Assembly (NCBI RefSeq): GCF_900112225.1
Contig: NZ_FOLD01000002.1
Location: 225,377-289,376, forward strand
DNA length: 64,000 nt
Reading direction: 5' to 3'
Source: Massilia yuzhufengensis
GTDB lineage: Bacteria > Pseudomonadota > Gammaproteobacteria > Burkholderiales > Burkholderiaceae_D
Notes under the pieces: model-generated
Databases searched by the model: none
Seen by the model: the letters and a program-made list of their open reading frames with translations, nothing else
What the model was told of the DNA's origin: nothing
Translations under genes and position numbers: made by a program
Shown here: positions 39,851 through 48,241 of the stretch, one piece after another
Layout: every line of letters begins with the position of its first letter
Position numbering within the stretch: the stretch's first letter is position 1

Positions 39851-41053
39851 ATGAAACACCTGATCAAACCCCTTTCCGGCGCGATCCTTGCCGCCTTCGC
39901 CGCCACTGCGGCGCCCAGCGTGTTCGCCCAGGGCAAGGACCTGAAGGTCGCCCTCATCGCCGGCAAGACCGGCCCGCTGGAAGCCTATGCCAAGGAAACC
40001 GAAGTCGGTTTCATGATGGGCCTCGAATACCTCACCAACGGCACGATGGCCATCAATGGCCGGAGAATCAAGGTGATCGTCAAGGACGACCAGTCCAAGC
40101 CGGACCTGGGCCGCACCCTGCTGGCCGAAGCCTATGGCGACGACAAGGTCGACCTCGCGGTCGGCACCACCTCGTCCGGCTCGGCGATCGCGATGCTGCC
40201 GGTGGCGAAGGAATATAAGAAGGTGCTGATCGTCGAACCGGCCGTGGCCGACGCGATCACCCAGGAGAAGTGGAACAAGTACATCTTCCGCACCGCGCGC
40301 AGCTCGATGCAGGACGCGCTGGCCGCCGCCAGCACCCTGAAAAGCGGCAGCGTGGGCTTCCTGGCCCAGGACTACGCCTTCGGGCGCGACGCCATCGAGG
40401 CCGGCAAGGAAGCCTTGGGCGCCACCGGCAGCAAGGCCAGGGTGGTCCATGAAGAATACGCACCGGCCACCACCACCGACTTCACCGCCTCGGCCCAGCG
40501 CCTGTTCAACGCCCTGAAGGACAAGCCGCAGCCGCGCGTGCTGGCCATCGTATGGGCCGGCCCGAACCCGATGAACAAGATCGCCGACATGAAGCCGGAA
40601 CGCTACGGCATCGCCCTGGTCCCGGGCGGGAACATCCTGCCGGTGATGAAGACCTGGAAGAGCTACGCCGGCACCGAAGGCACCATCTATTACTACTACG
40701 CCTTCCCGAAGAACAAGATGAACGACTGGTTCGTGGCCGAACACACCAAGCGCTACAAGATGCCGCCCGATATGTTCACCGCCGGCGGCATGGCCGCGGC
40801 CAGCGCCGTGCATGCGGCGCTGTCGAAGGCGCCGAACGCGAAGAACGGCGACGAGATGGTGGCCGCGATGGAAGGCCTGAGCTTCGAGACCCCGAAGGGC
40901 AAGATGACCTTCCGCAAAGAGGACCACCAGGCGATCCAGCCGATGTACCACTTCCGCATCAAGAAGGACCAGAAGACCGAATGGGACCTGCTGGAACTGG
41001 TGCGCGAGATCCCGGCCACCGAGCTGCCGCTGCCGGTAAGGAACAAGCGCTGA
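39851..41053 (+). CDS. ABC transporter substrate-binding protein (branched-chain amino acid/amide type)
   Basis: 400-residue periplasmic binding protein of the LivJ/AmiC class (type I fold). The signal peptide runs to about residue 26 (ends PSVFAQ). The mature N-terminus KDLKVALIAGKTGPLEAYAK is typical of this class. AGGAG-type ribosome site just before ATG 39851. The ligand pocket cannot be read from sequence; members bind leucine, amides, urea, aromatic acids or other small organic compounds. First gene of a complete five-gene Liv-type importer, following the hydrolase by 28 bp. Confidence 0.9.
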   Translation: MKHLIKPLSGAILAAFAATAAPSVFAQGKDLKVALIAGKTGPLEAYAKETEVGFMMGLEYLTNGTMAINGRRIKVIVKDDQSKPDLGRTLLAEAYGDDKVDLAVGTTSSGSAIAMLPVAKEYKKVLIVEPAVADAITQEKWNKYIFRTARSSMQDALAAASTLKSGSVGFLAQDYAFGRDAIEAGKEALGATGSKARVVHEEYAPATTTDFTASAQRLFNALKDKPQPRVLAIVWAGPNPMNKIADMKPERYGIALVPGGNILPVMKTWKSYAGTEGTIYYYYAFPKNKMNDWFVAEHTKRYKMPPDMFTAGGMAAASAVHAALSKAPNAKNGDEMVAAMEGLSFETPKGKMTFRKEDHQAIQPMYHFRIKKDQKTEWDLLELVREIPATELPLPVRNKR

Positions 41054-41054
41054 C

Positions 41055-41834
41055 ATGCAAACGAATTCCACGCAGCCTTCGCTCTCCACGCGCGACCTGA
41101 CCATCCGTTTCGGTGGCCACGTCGCGGTGAATGCGGTGACGGCCGACTTTTATCCGGGCACCCTGACGGTCATCGTCGGCCCCAACGGGGCCGGCAAGAC
41201 CACCTACTTCAACCTGGTGTCGGGCCAGCTGCCCGCCACTTCCGGCAAGGTGCTGGTGGGCGGCCAGGACATCACCCGCGCGGGCGCGGCCAGGCGCACC
41301 CGCCTGGGGATCGGCCGCGCCTTCCAGCTCACCAACCTGTTTCCGAACCTGTCAGTGATGGAGAACGTGCGCCTGGCGGTGCAGAGCCGCGCCGGCATGG
41401 GCCTGAACTTCTTCTCGATATGGTCGAGCCACAAGGAACTGGTGGCGCGCGCCGAGCATTACCTGGAGCGCGTGTCGCTGACGGCCAAGCGCGATGCCTT
41501 GGTCGGCACCCTGTCGCACGGCGACCAGCGCAAGCTGGAAGTGGCGATCCTGCTGGCGCTGGAACCGAGCATCATGATGTTCGACGAACCGACCGCCGGC
41601 ATGAGCGTGGACGAAGTCCCGGTGGTGCTCGACCTGATCCAGTCGGTGAAATCGGAACGCAACAAGACCGTGCTGCTGGTCGAGCACAAGATGGACGTGG
41701 TGCGCGCGCTGGCCGACCGCATCATCGTGCTGCACAACGGCACCCTGGTCGCGGACGGCAATCCCGTGGAAGTCATGCAATCGAAGATCGTCCAGGAAGC
41801 CTATCTTGGAACACCGGAGCCCGCACATGCCTGA
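41055..41834 (+). CDS. ABC transporter ATPase, LivG type
   Basis: 259-residue cytoplasmic ATPase. Walker A GPNGAGKTT at 42-50, signature LSHGDQRKLEV (an LSHGDQ variant of LSGGQ common in LivG), Walker B IMMFDEPTAG and the H-loop VEHKMDVV. It starts two bases after the stop of the binding-protein gene and overlaps the LivF start by 8 bp, so all importer genes are translationally linked. Confidence 0.93.
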   Translation: MQTNSTQPSLSTRDLTIRFGGHVAVNAVTADFYPGTLTVIVGPNGAGKTTYFNLVSGQLPATSGKVLVGGQDITRAGAARRTRLGIGRAFQLTNLFPNLSVMENVRLAVQSRAGMGLNFFSIWSSHKELVARAEHYLERVSLTAKRDALVGTLSHGDQRKLEVAILLALEPSIMMFDEPTAGMSVDEVPVVLDLIQSVKSERNKTVLLVEHKMDVVRALADRIIVLHNGTLVADGNPVEVMQSKIVQEAYLGTPEPAHA

Positions 41835-42552
41835 GCCATTACTGACCTTGTCTGGCGTGCACACCCACATCGGCCAGTACCACATCCTGCAAGGGGTGGA
41901 CCTGGTGGTGCCGCGCGGCGGCTTGTCGGTCCTGCTGGGCCGCAACGGCGCCGGCAAGACCACCACGCTGCGCACCATCATGGGGCTGTGGAAGGCCAGC
42001 GCCGGCTCCATCGTCTTCGACGGCCGCGACATCACCAAGATGGCCACGCCCGACATCGCCAACCTGGGCATCGCTTATGTCCCGGAAAGCATGGCCGTGT
42101 TTTCAAGCCTGACGGTGCGCGAAAACCTCTACCTGGCCGCGCGCAGCGGCCCGCTCGACCAGGCCAGGGTGGACTGGATCTGCGGCTTCTTCCCGGCCCT
42201 GAAAAAATTCTGGAACTACCCGGCGGGGAACCTTTCCGGTGGCCAGAAGCAGATGGTGGCGATCGCCCGCGCGATCGTGGAGCCGAGGAAGCTGCTGCTG
42301 GTGGACGAGCCGACCAAGGGCCTGGCCCCGGCCATCGTCCAGAGCCTGATCGCCGCCTTCCGCGAGCTCAAGGACACCGACACCACCATCTTGCTGGTCG
42401 AGCAGAACTTCAATTTCGTGCGCTCGCTCGGCGACACGGTCGGCGTGATGGACGACGGCCGCGTGGTGCACGCCGGTTCGATGGCGCTGCTTGCCACCGA
42501 CGACGAGCTGCAGCAGCGCCTGCTCGGCCTCTCGCTCGATTCACACCAATAG
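41827..42552 (+). CDS. ABC transporter ATPase, LivF type
   Basis: 241-residue ATPase, partner of the LivG-type subunit. Walker A GRNGAGKTT at 38-46, signature LSGGQKQM, Walker B LLLVDEPTKGLAP and H-loop VEQNFNFV. ATG 41827 lies within the last codons of livG; an earlier frame start at 41806 adds seven residues inside livG and is rejected. The KGLAP line after Walker B is characteristic of LivF. Confidence 0.93.
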   Translation: MPEPLLTLSGVHTHIGQYHILQGVDLVVPRGGLSVLLGRNGAGKTTTLRTIMGLWKASAGSIVFDGRDITKMATPDIANLGIAYVPESMAVFSSLTVRENLYLAARSGPLDQARVDWICGFFPALKKFWNYPAGNLSGGQKQMVAIARAIVEPRKLLLVDEPTKGLAPAIVQSLIAAFRELKDTDTTILLVEQNFNFVRSLGDTVGVMDDGRVVHAGSMALLATDDELQQRLLGLSLDSHQ

Positions 42553-42561
42553 GAACCACCC

Positions 42562-43584
42562 ATGAGCGCAACCCTACCCCTTGCCGGCAAAGAGACACCC
42601 ATTCCCAGCGCGCCGCGCGACCTCGCGCCGCTGCTGCTGGTCCCGGTGCTGATGCTGGCCATGCTGCCGCTGGTCGGCAGCTTCCCCACCTGGGTCACCC
42701 TCACCGTCGCCGGGCTGGCGATGGGCATGATGATCTTCATCATGGCCAGCGGACTGACCCTGGTCTTCGGCCTGATGAGCGTGTTGAACTTCGGCCACGG
42801 CGCCTTCGTGTCGGTGGGCGCGTTTTCCGCCACCATGGTCCTGATCCCGATGCGCGGCTGGCTCGAGATGGACTCGCTGCTGATCAACCTGGGCGTGCTG
42901 GCGCTGGCCATCACGGTCGCGATGCTGGTGACGGCCCTGCTGGGCTGGGCCTTCGAGCGCGTGATCATCATGCCGGTCTACGGCCAGCACCTGAAGCAGA
43001 TCCTGATCACGATGGGCGGCATGATCGTGGCCGAGCAGCTGATCCACGTGATCTGGGGCGCCGAGACCATTCCGTTGCCGCTGCCCACCGCACTGCGCGG
43101 GGCGATCTTCCTGGGCGACGCGGCCATCGAGAAATACCGGCTGGTCGCGGTGGTGGTCGGGCTGCTGGTATTCGCCGGGATGTTCCTGACGCTGAACCGC
43201 ACCAAGATCGGCCTGTTGATCCGCGCCGGCGTGGAAAACGGCGAGATGGTCGAAGCCCTCGGCTACAAGATCAAGCGCTTGTTCGTGGCCGTGTTCGCGG
43301 CAGGTTCCGCGCTGGCCGGCCTGGGCGGCGTGCTGTGGGGCCTGTACAAGGAAACCCTGTCGGCGGCAATGGGCGGCGAGATGATGGTGATGATCTTCAT
43401 TGTCATCATCATTGGCGGCCTCGGTTCCGTGGGCGGCTGCTTCATCGGGGCGCTGCTCATGGCGCTGGTGGCCAATTACGCCGGCTTCCTGGCGCCGAAG
43501 ATCGCCCTGGTCTCGAACATCATCCTGATGATCGCGATCCTGCTGTGGCGCCCGGCCGGCCTGTACTCGAAAATGAGGACCTGA
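42562..43584 (+). CDS. ABC transporter permease, LivH type
   Basis: 340-residue inner-membrane permease with about eight to nine hydrophobic helices. The LivH signature GLTLVFGLMSVLNFGHGAFV lies near 65-90, and the C-terminal lines GGLGSVGGCFIGALL and LLWRPAGLYSK are typical. It has an N-terminal cytoplasmic extension of about 20 residues. It follows livF by 9 bp. Confidence 0.93.
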   Translation: MSATLPLAGKETPIPSAPRDLAPLLLVPVLMLAMLPLVGSFPTWVTLTVAGLAMGMMIFIMASGLTLVFGLMSVLNFGHGAFVSVGAFSATMVLIPMRGWLEMDSLLINLGVLALAITVAMLVTALLGWAFERVIIMPVYGQHLKQILITMGGMIVAEQLIHVIWGAETIPLPLPTALRGAIFLGDAAIEKYRLVAVVVGLLVFAGMFLTLNRTKIGLLIRAGVENGEMVEALGYKIKRLFVAVFAAGSALAGLGGVLWGLYKETLSAAMGGEMMVMIFIVIIIGGLGSVGGCFIGALLMALVANYAGFLAPKIALVSNIILMIAILLWRPAGLYSKMRT

Positions 43585-43589
43585 CTCCC

Positions 43590-44669
43590 ATGCTGCACCG
43601 ACTCCTTTCCGGCGACCTGCCGCGCAGCCGCATCCTCAGCCTGGTGCTGGTGGCAATCCTGCTGGGCCTGGCCTTCGCCCCCTTCCTGACCACCGGCGCC
43701 CGCCCGCTCAATACGGCGGCCACGATCTGCGTCTACATCGTGCTGGTGGCCTCCTACGACCTGCTGCTTGGTTATACGGGCATCGTGTCGTTTGCCCACA
43801 CCATGTTCTACGGTATCGGCGCCTATGGCATCGGCCTGGGACTGTCCCGCGTCGACGACGCCACCTGGGGCGTGGCCCTGGGCGGCCTGGCGATCGCGCT
43901 GGCGGTGGCGCTGGCGCTGGCGCTCGTGGTCGGCCTGTTCGCCCTGCGCGTGCGCGCCATCTTCTACGCCATGATCACGCTGGCCGTGGCGTCTTCCTTT
44001 GCGGTGCTGGCCTCGCAGATGTCGGACTTCACCGGCGGCGAAGACGGCGTGACCTTCAGCGTGCCGGAAGTGCTCACGCCCGGCTTCGTGCTGATGGAAA
44101 ACGAGGTGTTCGGGCGCTCGATCGACGGCAAGCTGCTGACCTACTACCTGGTGTTCTTCGGCTGCCTGCTGCTGTTCCTGTTCCTGCTGCGCCTCGTGAA
44201 CTCGCCCTTCGGCCGGGTGCTGCAGGCGATCCGCGAAAACGAGTTCCGCGCCGAGGCGCTGGGCTACCGCACCATGGTCTACCGCATCTGGGCCAACTGC
44301 CTGGCCGCCCTGGTGGCGGCCCTGGCCGGCGCGCTGATGGCGCTGTGGCTGCGCTACGTGGGGCCCAAGACTTCGCTCGGTTTCGAGGTGATGACCGACA
44401 TCCTGCTGATCGTCGTCATTGGCGGCATGGGCACCATGTACGGCGCGGTGGTGGGGGCGGCGCTGTTCATCGTTGCGCAGAATTACCTGAAAGAGCTGAT
44501 GGGGGCGGGGTCCAGCGCGCTCGAGGGTGTGCCGGTGCTGGCGGCGATGCTGCATCCGGACAGGTGGATGTTGTGGCTCGGGGTGCTGTTTATTTTGTCG
44601 ATTTATTTCTTCCCGATCGGGATTGTGGGGAAACTGCGCCTGCGGAGTTTTTTGGCGAAGCAGAAGTAG
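43590..44669 (+). CDS. ABC transporter permease, LivM type
   Basis: 359-residue inner-membrane permease, partner of the LivH-type subunit. Signature lines YDLLLGYTGIVSFAHTMFYG near 57-76, RLVNSPFGRVLQAIRENEFR and GGMGTMYGAVVGAALF. ATG 43590 lies 5 bp after the LivH stop; the much longer frame from 41988 is a shadow of livF and livH. Last gene of the importer; REP elements and a terminator follow. Confidence 0.93.
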   Translation: MLHRLLSGDLPRSRILSLVLVAILLGLAFAPFLTTGARPLNTAATICVYIVLVASYDLLLGYTGIVSFAHTMFYGIGAYGIGLGLSRVDDATWGVALGGLAIALAVALALALVVGLFALRVRAIFYAMITLAVASSFAVLASQMSDFTGGEDGVTFSVPEVLTPGFVLMENEVFGRSIDGKLLTYYLVFFGCLLLFLFLLRLVNSPFGRVLQAIRENEFRAEALGYRTMVYRIWANCLAALVAALAGALMALWLRYVGPKTSLGFEVMTDILLIVVIGGMGTMYGAVVGAALFIVAQNYLKELMGAGSSALEGVPVLAAMLHPDRWMLWLGVLFILSIYFFPIGIVGKLRLRSFLAKQK

Positions 44670-44685
44670 GTGCTGCACAAGGTAC

Positions 44686-44795
44686 ACTTGGGTCCCGGCC
44701 TGCGCCGGGACGACGGTTCGGCAGGTAGCGATTCACTTTCACTCCCGTAATCAGCAACATTTGCACGTCGTTCCGGCGTAGGCCGGAACCCAATT
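44686..44795. repeat. REP-like palindrome pair
   Basis: Two oppositely oriented copies at 44686-44720 (GGGTCCCGGCCTGCGCCGGG then ACGACGGTT) and 44765-44795 (ACGTCGTTCCGGCGTAGGCC then GGAACCCAATT), 44 bp apart, directly after the importer operon. Same family as the other pairs in the window. Confidence 0.82.
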
Positions 44796-44810
44796 CCCCC
44801 GCATCGCCCA

Positions 44811-44837
44811 ACGGCCTCCCTCACGGAGGCCGTTTTC
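44811..44837 (+). terminator. Rho-independent terminator after the Liv importer operon
   Basis: Stem ACGGCCTCC (44811-44819) with GGAGGCCGT (44825-44833), followed by TTTTC. Closes the plus-strand transcript that starts at the TonB receptor or the hydrolase. Confidence 0.8.
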
Positions 44838-45016
44838 ATTCCCCTCATGAAGAGTTCCCTCCCCGCCCTTGAGGCGGCCCCGGCCTTCCTCTACGCGCAT
44901 TGAATACATGTCAATGTTCGTTGCCTTCTTGCTCATATCATAAAAACAACAATGGCCTCGTCGTCAGCCAGCGCGAGCAAACCACCATTCCTCTGGCTCA
45001 GTCTGAAAGGGCAAAC

Positions 45017-45685
45017 ATGAACCGACTTACCTCGCTCTGCGGCTCGGCGCTGCTGGCTGCCGCTGCGTGGGCGCCACTGCCTAGCCATGCGGTCGAACTG
45101 CTCAACGAAGGCTTCAATAACGTCAGCGGCCTGCCCGGCTGGACCCAGTACAACGCCAGCGTCCCGCCCGGCAACGGCTGGTTCCAGGGCAATTCGGGCA
45201 TCTTTTCCGCCCAGGACGGCGCCGCCAACTCCTACGCCGCCGCCAACTACCTCGGCGCCGCCGGCGGCACGGGCAGCGTCGATAACTGGCTGATCACCCC
45301 GACCCTCGCGCTTGGTGGCCTCACCACGCTGTCGTTCTGGGTCAACCGCGCCGGCGAGCCTGGCTTCAGCGACCAGATCGAGGTGCGCTTCGGCGCCGGC
45401 AGCACCGGCACCGGGGTCGGCACGTTCGACATGCTGCTGGGCACGATCAGTGGCGCCTCCTTCCCCGCCCAGTGGCAGCAGTGGTCAGCCAACCTGTCGT
45501 TCGTGGGCGATGGCCGCTTCGCGTTCCGCTACCTGGGCGACGCCGCCACCCTCGACTACGTGGGCCTGGACAGCGTGAACGTGGTCACCGCCGTGCCCGA
45601 GCCATCGAGCTACCTGATGCTGCTGGCCGGTCTCGGCGCGGTCGGCGTATCGGCCCGCCGGCTGCGCAAGCAAGCCGGCAAATGA
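45017..45685 (+). CDS. PEP-CTERM sorting-domain protein
   Basis: 222-residue exported protein. Signal peptide (about 1-26, ends PLPSHA), a beta-rich adhesin-like domain of the choice-of-anchor J style (DNWLITPTLALGG, then WVNRAGEPGFSDQIEVRFG), and a C-terminal sorting signal: VPEPSS motif, hydrophobic helix YLMLLAGLGAVGVSA and basic tail RRLRKQAGK. Such proteins are processed by exosortase EpsH/XrtA and released or anchored with exopolysaccharide. No exosortase gene is in this window. ATG 45017 is chosen for the signal peptide. First of a three-gene set with short spacing. Confidence 0.9.
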   Translation: MNRLTSLCGSALLAAAAWAPLPSHAVELLNEGFNNVSGLPGWTQYNASVPPGNGWFQGNSGIFSAQDGAANSYAAANYLGAAGGTGSVDNWLITPTLALGGLTTLSFWVNRAGEPGFSDQIEVRFGAGSTGTGVGTFDMLLGTISGASFPAQWQQWSANLSFVGDGRFAFRYLGDAATLDYVGLDSVNVVTAVPEPSSYLMLLAGLGAVGVSARRLRKQAGK

Positions 45686-45714
45686 GCGCGCAACCGACCA
45701 GCCAGGAGAATGCC

Positions 45715-46107
45715 ATGTCCACCATGAAACTGATGCTCTTGCTGCCGCTCGCCACCCTGTGCGTGCCGGCCCTCGCCCAGGAAACCGCGCCCGCCCAGGG
45801 GATGGTCGTCGTGCGCGACGTCCAGACTGGCCAGCTGCGTACCCCGACCCCCGCCGAAGCGCGCGCCCTGCAGCCGGTGCCGTCGGCGGCCGCCGCCACC
45901 CTGGCCCAGCCCTCGATTGTCAAGGGCCCGGGCGGACGCCGCTCGGTGCGCCTGGACGAGCGCCACATGGTGTACTCGGTCACCACCCGCGACGCCGAGG
46001 GCGCGCACGGCGCCGAATGCATCCACGGTTCGCACGCCGCCGAGAAAGCCGTGAGCAAGCCCGTCCCCGCCACCAAGCAAGAGGAGCACCGCCATGAAAG
46101 CCGCTAA
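45715..46107 (+). CDS. Small exported protein, post-PEP-CTERM-1 type
   Basis: 130 residues. Signal peptide MKLMLLLPLATLCVPALA, then the line GMVVVRDVQTGQLRTPTPAE, which matches the short domain seen in proteins encoded next to PEP-CTERM genes, and a His/Lys/Glu-rich C-terminus. ATG 45715 has AGGAG eight bases upstream. It lies 29 bp after the PEP-CTERM gene and overlaps the metalloprotease start by 14 bp, so it belongs to one transcript. Function unknown. Confidence 0.78.
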   Translation: MSTMKLMLLLPLATLCVPALAQETAPAQGMVVVRDVQTGQLRTPTPAEARALQPVPSAAAATLAQPSIVKGPGGRRSVRLDERHMVYSVTTRDAEGAHGAECIHGSHAAEKAVSKPVPATKQEEHRHESR

Positions 46108-47527
46108 GTCCCTGTGCCGCATGGCGGCCGCGCTGGCATGCGCCTTGGCCGGCGCCGGCGCCGCCCAGGCGGCGGCCACCATTACCATCGTCAACCAGAA
46201 CGCCCCGGGCATCGGCTTCAATGACCCTACCCCGGCGACGCCGGTGGGCGGCAATACCGGCACCACCCTGGGCCAGCAGCGCCTGATCGCCTTCCAGCAG
46301 GCGGCCAGCATCTGGGGGGCCACCCTCACCAGCGCCGTGCCGATCCGCATCGGCGCCGCCTTCGTGCCGCTGGCCTGCAATACCACCGGCGCGGTGCTCG
46401 GTTCGGCCGGCGCGGCCGAGGTCTGGTCCGACTTCCCCAACGCGCCGCGCGCCAACACCTGGTACCCGGCCGCGCTGGCCGCCAAGCTGGCCGGGGTCGA
46501 CCTGACGGCGCCGGCCACCCCGCACATCGTGGCGCGCTTCAATTCGCGCCTTGGCCTGTTCCCCGACTGCGTGCCGGGCCTGACCTTCTACCTGGGCCTG
46601 GACAACAACGCCCCCGCCAGCCAGATCGACCTGGTCACCACGCTGCTGCACGAAATGGGACACGGCCTGGGCTTCCAGACCTTCACCGACGACGAGACCG
46701 GCCAGCAGTTCTTCGGCATCCCGTCTGTGTGGGACTACCATTTGGTGGACAACCGTACCAATACACCCTGGGTGGCCATGACCGACGCCCAGCGCCAGGC
46801 CTCGGCCATCACCTGGCGCGGCCTGTCGTGGGACGGCCCCAATGTCAACGCTGCCGTGCCGACGGTGCTGGCGCCGCGCTCCAACCTGAACATCGGCGGC
46901 GCCAACGCCGGCGGGGCCGCGGGCAACTACTTCGTGGGCACGGCCAGCTTCGGCCCGGCGCTGGGCACGACGCCGGTGGGCGGCCAGCTGATGCCGGTGG
47001 TCGACCAGGCCAACGGGACCGGGCTGGCCTGCACGCCGCTGGGCGCGAACAACGCGCTGGCGGTACGCAACAACGTGGCGCTGGTGGACCGCGGCAGCTG
47101 CGACTTCACGGTCAAGGCGCGCAATGTGCAGGCGGCGGGCGCGCTCGCCATGGTGGTGGTGGACAACGTGGCCGGTGAAGTCGCCGGCCTGCCCGGCACC
47201 GATCCGGCCGTGACGATCCCGTCGGTGCGCATCACGCTGGCGGACGGCAATACCATCAAGGCGACCCTGCAGCAGCGCTCGCGCACCAAGTCGGGCGTCG
47301 TCGCCACGCTGGCCGCCGACAGCACCCAGCTGGCCGGGGCGGACGCCCAGCGGCGCATCCTGATGTACACGCCGAGCGTCAATTCGCCGGGCTCCTCGGT
47401 GTCGCACTACACGACCGAAGCCACCCCGAACCAGCTGATGGAGCCGTCCATCAACGACGACCTCGGGCACACGGTCACGCCGCCGCGCGACCTGACCTTC
47501 CCGCTGCTGCGCGATATCGGCTGGTGA
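46094..47527 (+). CDS. Exported zinc metalloprotease-like protein with PA domain
   Basis: 477 residues. Signal peptide to about residue 26 (ends GAAQA). Zinc-binding motif HEMGHGLGF with His186 and His190, followed by a Gly and a third possible ligand downstream, as in metzincin-like proteases. A protease-associated (PA) domain (about 285-400; line NNVALVDRGSCDFTVKARNV) is inserted before the C-terminal part, which returns to the catalytic fold (NQLMEPSINDDLGHTVTPPR). Predicted secreted or periplasmic peptidase. Coupled to the two envelope genes upstream; might process the PEP-CTERM protein, which is inference. A bidirectional terminator follows. Confidence 0.87.
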   Translation: MKAAKSLCRMAAALACALAGAGAAQAAATITIVNQNAPGIGFNDPTPATPVGGNTGTTLGQQRLIAFQQAASIWGATLTSAVPIRIGAAFVPLACNTTGAVLGSAGAAEVWSDFPNAPRANTWYPAALAAKLAGVDLTAPATPHIVARFNSRLGLFPDCVPGLTFYLGLDNNAPASQIDLVTTLLHEMGHGLGFQTFTDDETGQQFFGIPSVWDYHLVDNRTNTPWVAMTDAQRQASAITWRGLSWDGPNVNAAVPTVLAPRSNLNIGGANAGGAAGNYFVGTASFGPALGTTPVGGQLMPVVDQANGTGLACTPLGANNALAVRNNVALVDRGSCDFTVKARNVQAAGALAMVVVDNVAGEVAGLPGTDPAVTIPSVRITLADGNTIKATLQQRSRTKSGVVATLAADSTQLAGADAQRRILMYTPSVNSPGSSVSHYTTEATPNQLMEPSINDDLGHTVTPPRDLTFPLLRDIGW

Positions 47528-47581
47528 ACGGGAACTGAGCGGGAACCGAGCGGGAACCGCACAGGAAGCGTTGTTAACGAA

Positions 47582-47615
47582 AAAAGCCGGCACCCCTTGA
47601 AGGGCGCCGGCTTTT
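47582..47615. terminator. Bidirectional rho-independent terminator
   Basis: Stem AAAAGCCGGC (47582-47591) with GCCGGCTTTT (47606-47615) and an inner CCCCTT/AAGGG pairing, flanked by A and T runs. It separates the metalloprotease gene (plus) from ppa (minus). Just upstream, a GAGCGGGAACC unit is repeated two to three times at 47526-47560. Confidence 0.85.
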
Positions 47616-47640
47616 CCGGCCAGCCAGGACCGGCTACAAC

Positions 47641-48180
47641 TTATTCCTTGCCGAGGCGCTTGAACGCTTCGACGCCGCTGGTGATTTCCGCCTGGGCGGC
47701 CGCTTTGTCGGCCCAGCCTTCGATCTTGACCCACTTGCCCGGCTCGAGGTCCTTGTAGTGCTCGAAGAAGTGCTGGATCTGCTGCAGGCGCAGTTCTTCC
47801 ACGTCGTCCAGCGACTGGATTTTCTTGTACATCGGCAGGACTTTTTCGACCGGCACCGCGATGACCTTGGCGTCGCCGCCGCCGTCGTCGGTCATCTTCA
47901 GCACGCCCAGCGCGCGGCAGCGCACCACCACGCCCGGCGGCAGCGGGAACGGGGTGATCACGAGCACGTCGCACGGGTCGCCGTCGTCGGCAATGGTTTG
48001 CGGCACGTAGCCGTAGTTGCATGGGTAATGCATGGCGGTACCCATGAAGCGGTCGACGAAGATCGCGCCGCTGTCCTTGTCGACCTCGTACTTGACCGGG
48101 TCGGCGTTCATCGGGATTTCGATGATGACGTTGAAGTCGTTCGGCACGTCTTTGCCGGCTGGGACGTTATTCAGGCTCAT
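47641..48180 (-). CDS. ppa: Inorganic pyrophosphatase
   Basis: 179-residue cytoplasmic family I (hexameric type) pyrophosphatase. Visible active-site lines are the Lys/Glu pair in [27 protein letters not shown], and [13 protein letters not shown] with its metal-binding aspartates. Length is standard. It drives biosynthetic reactions such as heme and NAD synthesis. It lies 61 bp downstream of hemY on the same strand but probably has its own promoter. Confidence 0.97.
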   Translation of the reverse strand: MSLNNVPAGKDVPNDFNVIIEIPMNADPVKYEVDKDSGAIFVDRFMGTAMHYPCNYGYVPQTIADDGDPCDVLVITPFPLPPGVVVRCRALGVLKMTDDGGGDAKVIAVPVEKVLPMYKKIQSLDDVEELRLQQIQHFFEHYKDLEPGKWVKIEGWADKAAAQAEITSGVEAFKRLGKE

Positions 48181-48241
48181 GGGTTTCCTTGGTTGCTGGT
48201 ATTCGGTAAAAGTTCGACATTATAGCGAAAGCGGCGACGGA

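Noticed and set aside
41988-43589. N-terminal extension of the LivM permease frame upstream of 43590
   Set aside because: It runs through livF and livH in another frame and is Arg/Gly-rich; the true LivM start is at 43590 beside the LivH stop.
47526-47560. Short tandem GAGCGGGAACC units as a possible repeat array
   Set aside because: Only two to three imperfect units, with no spacer structure; too little for a CRISPR or regulatory array.
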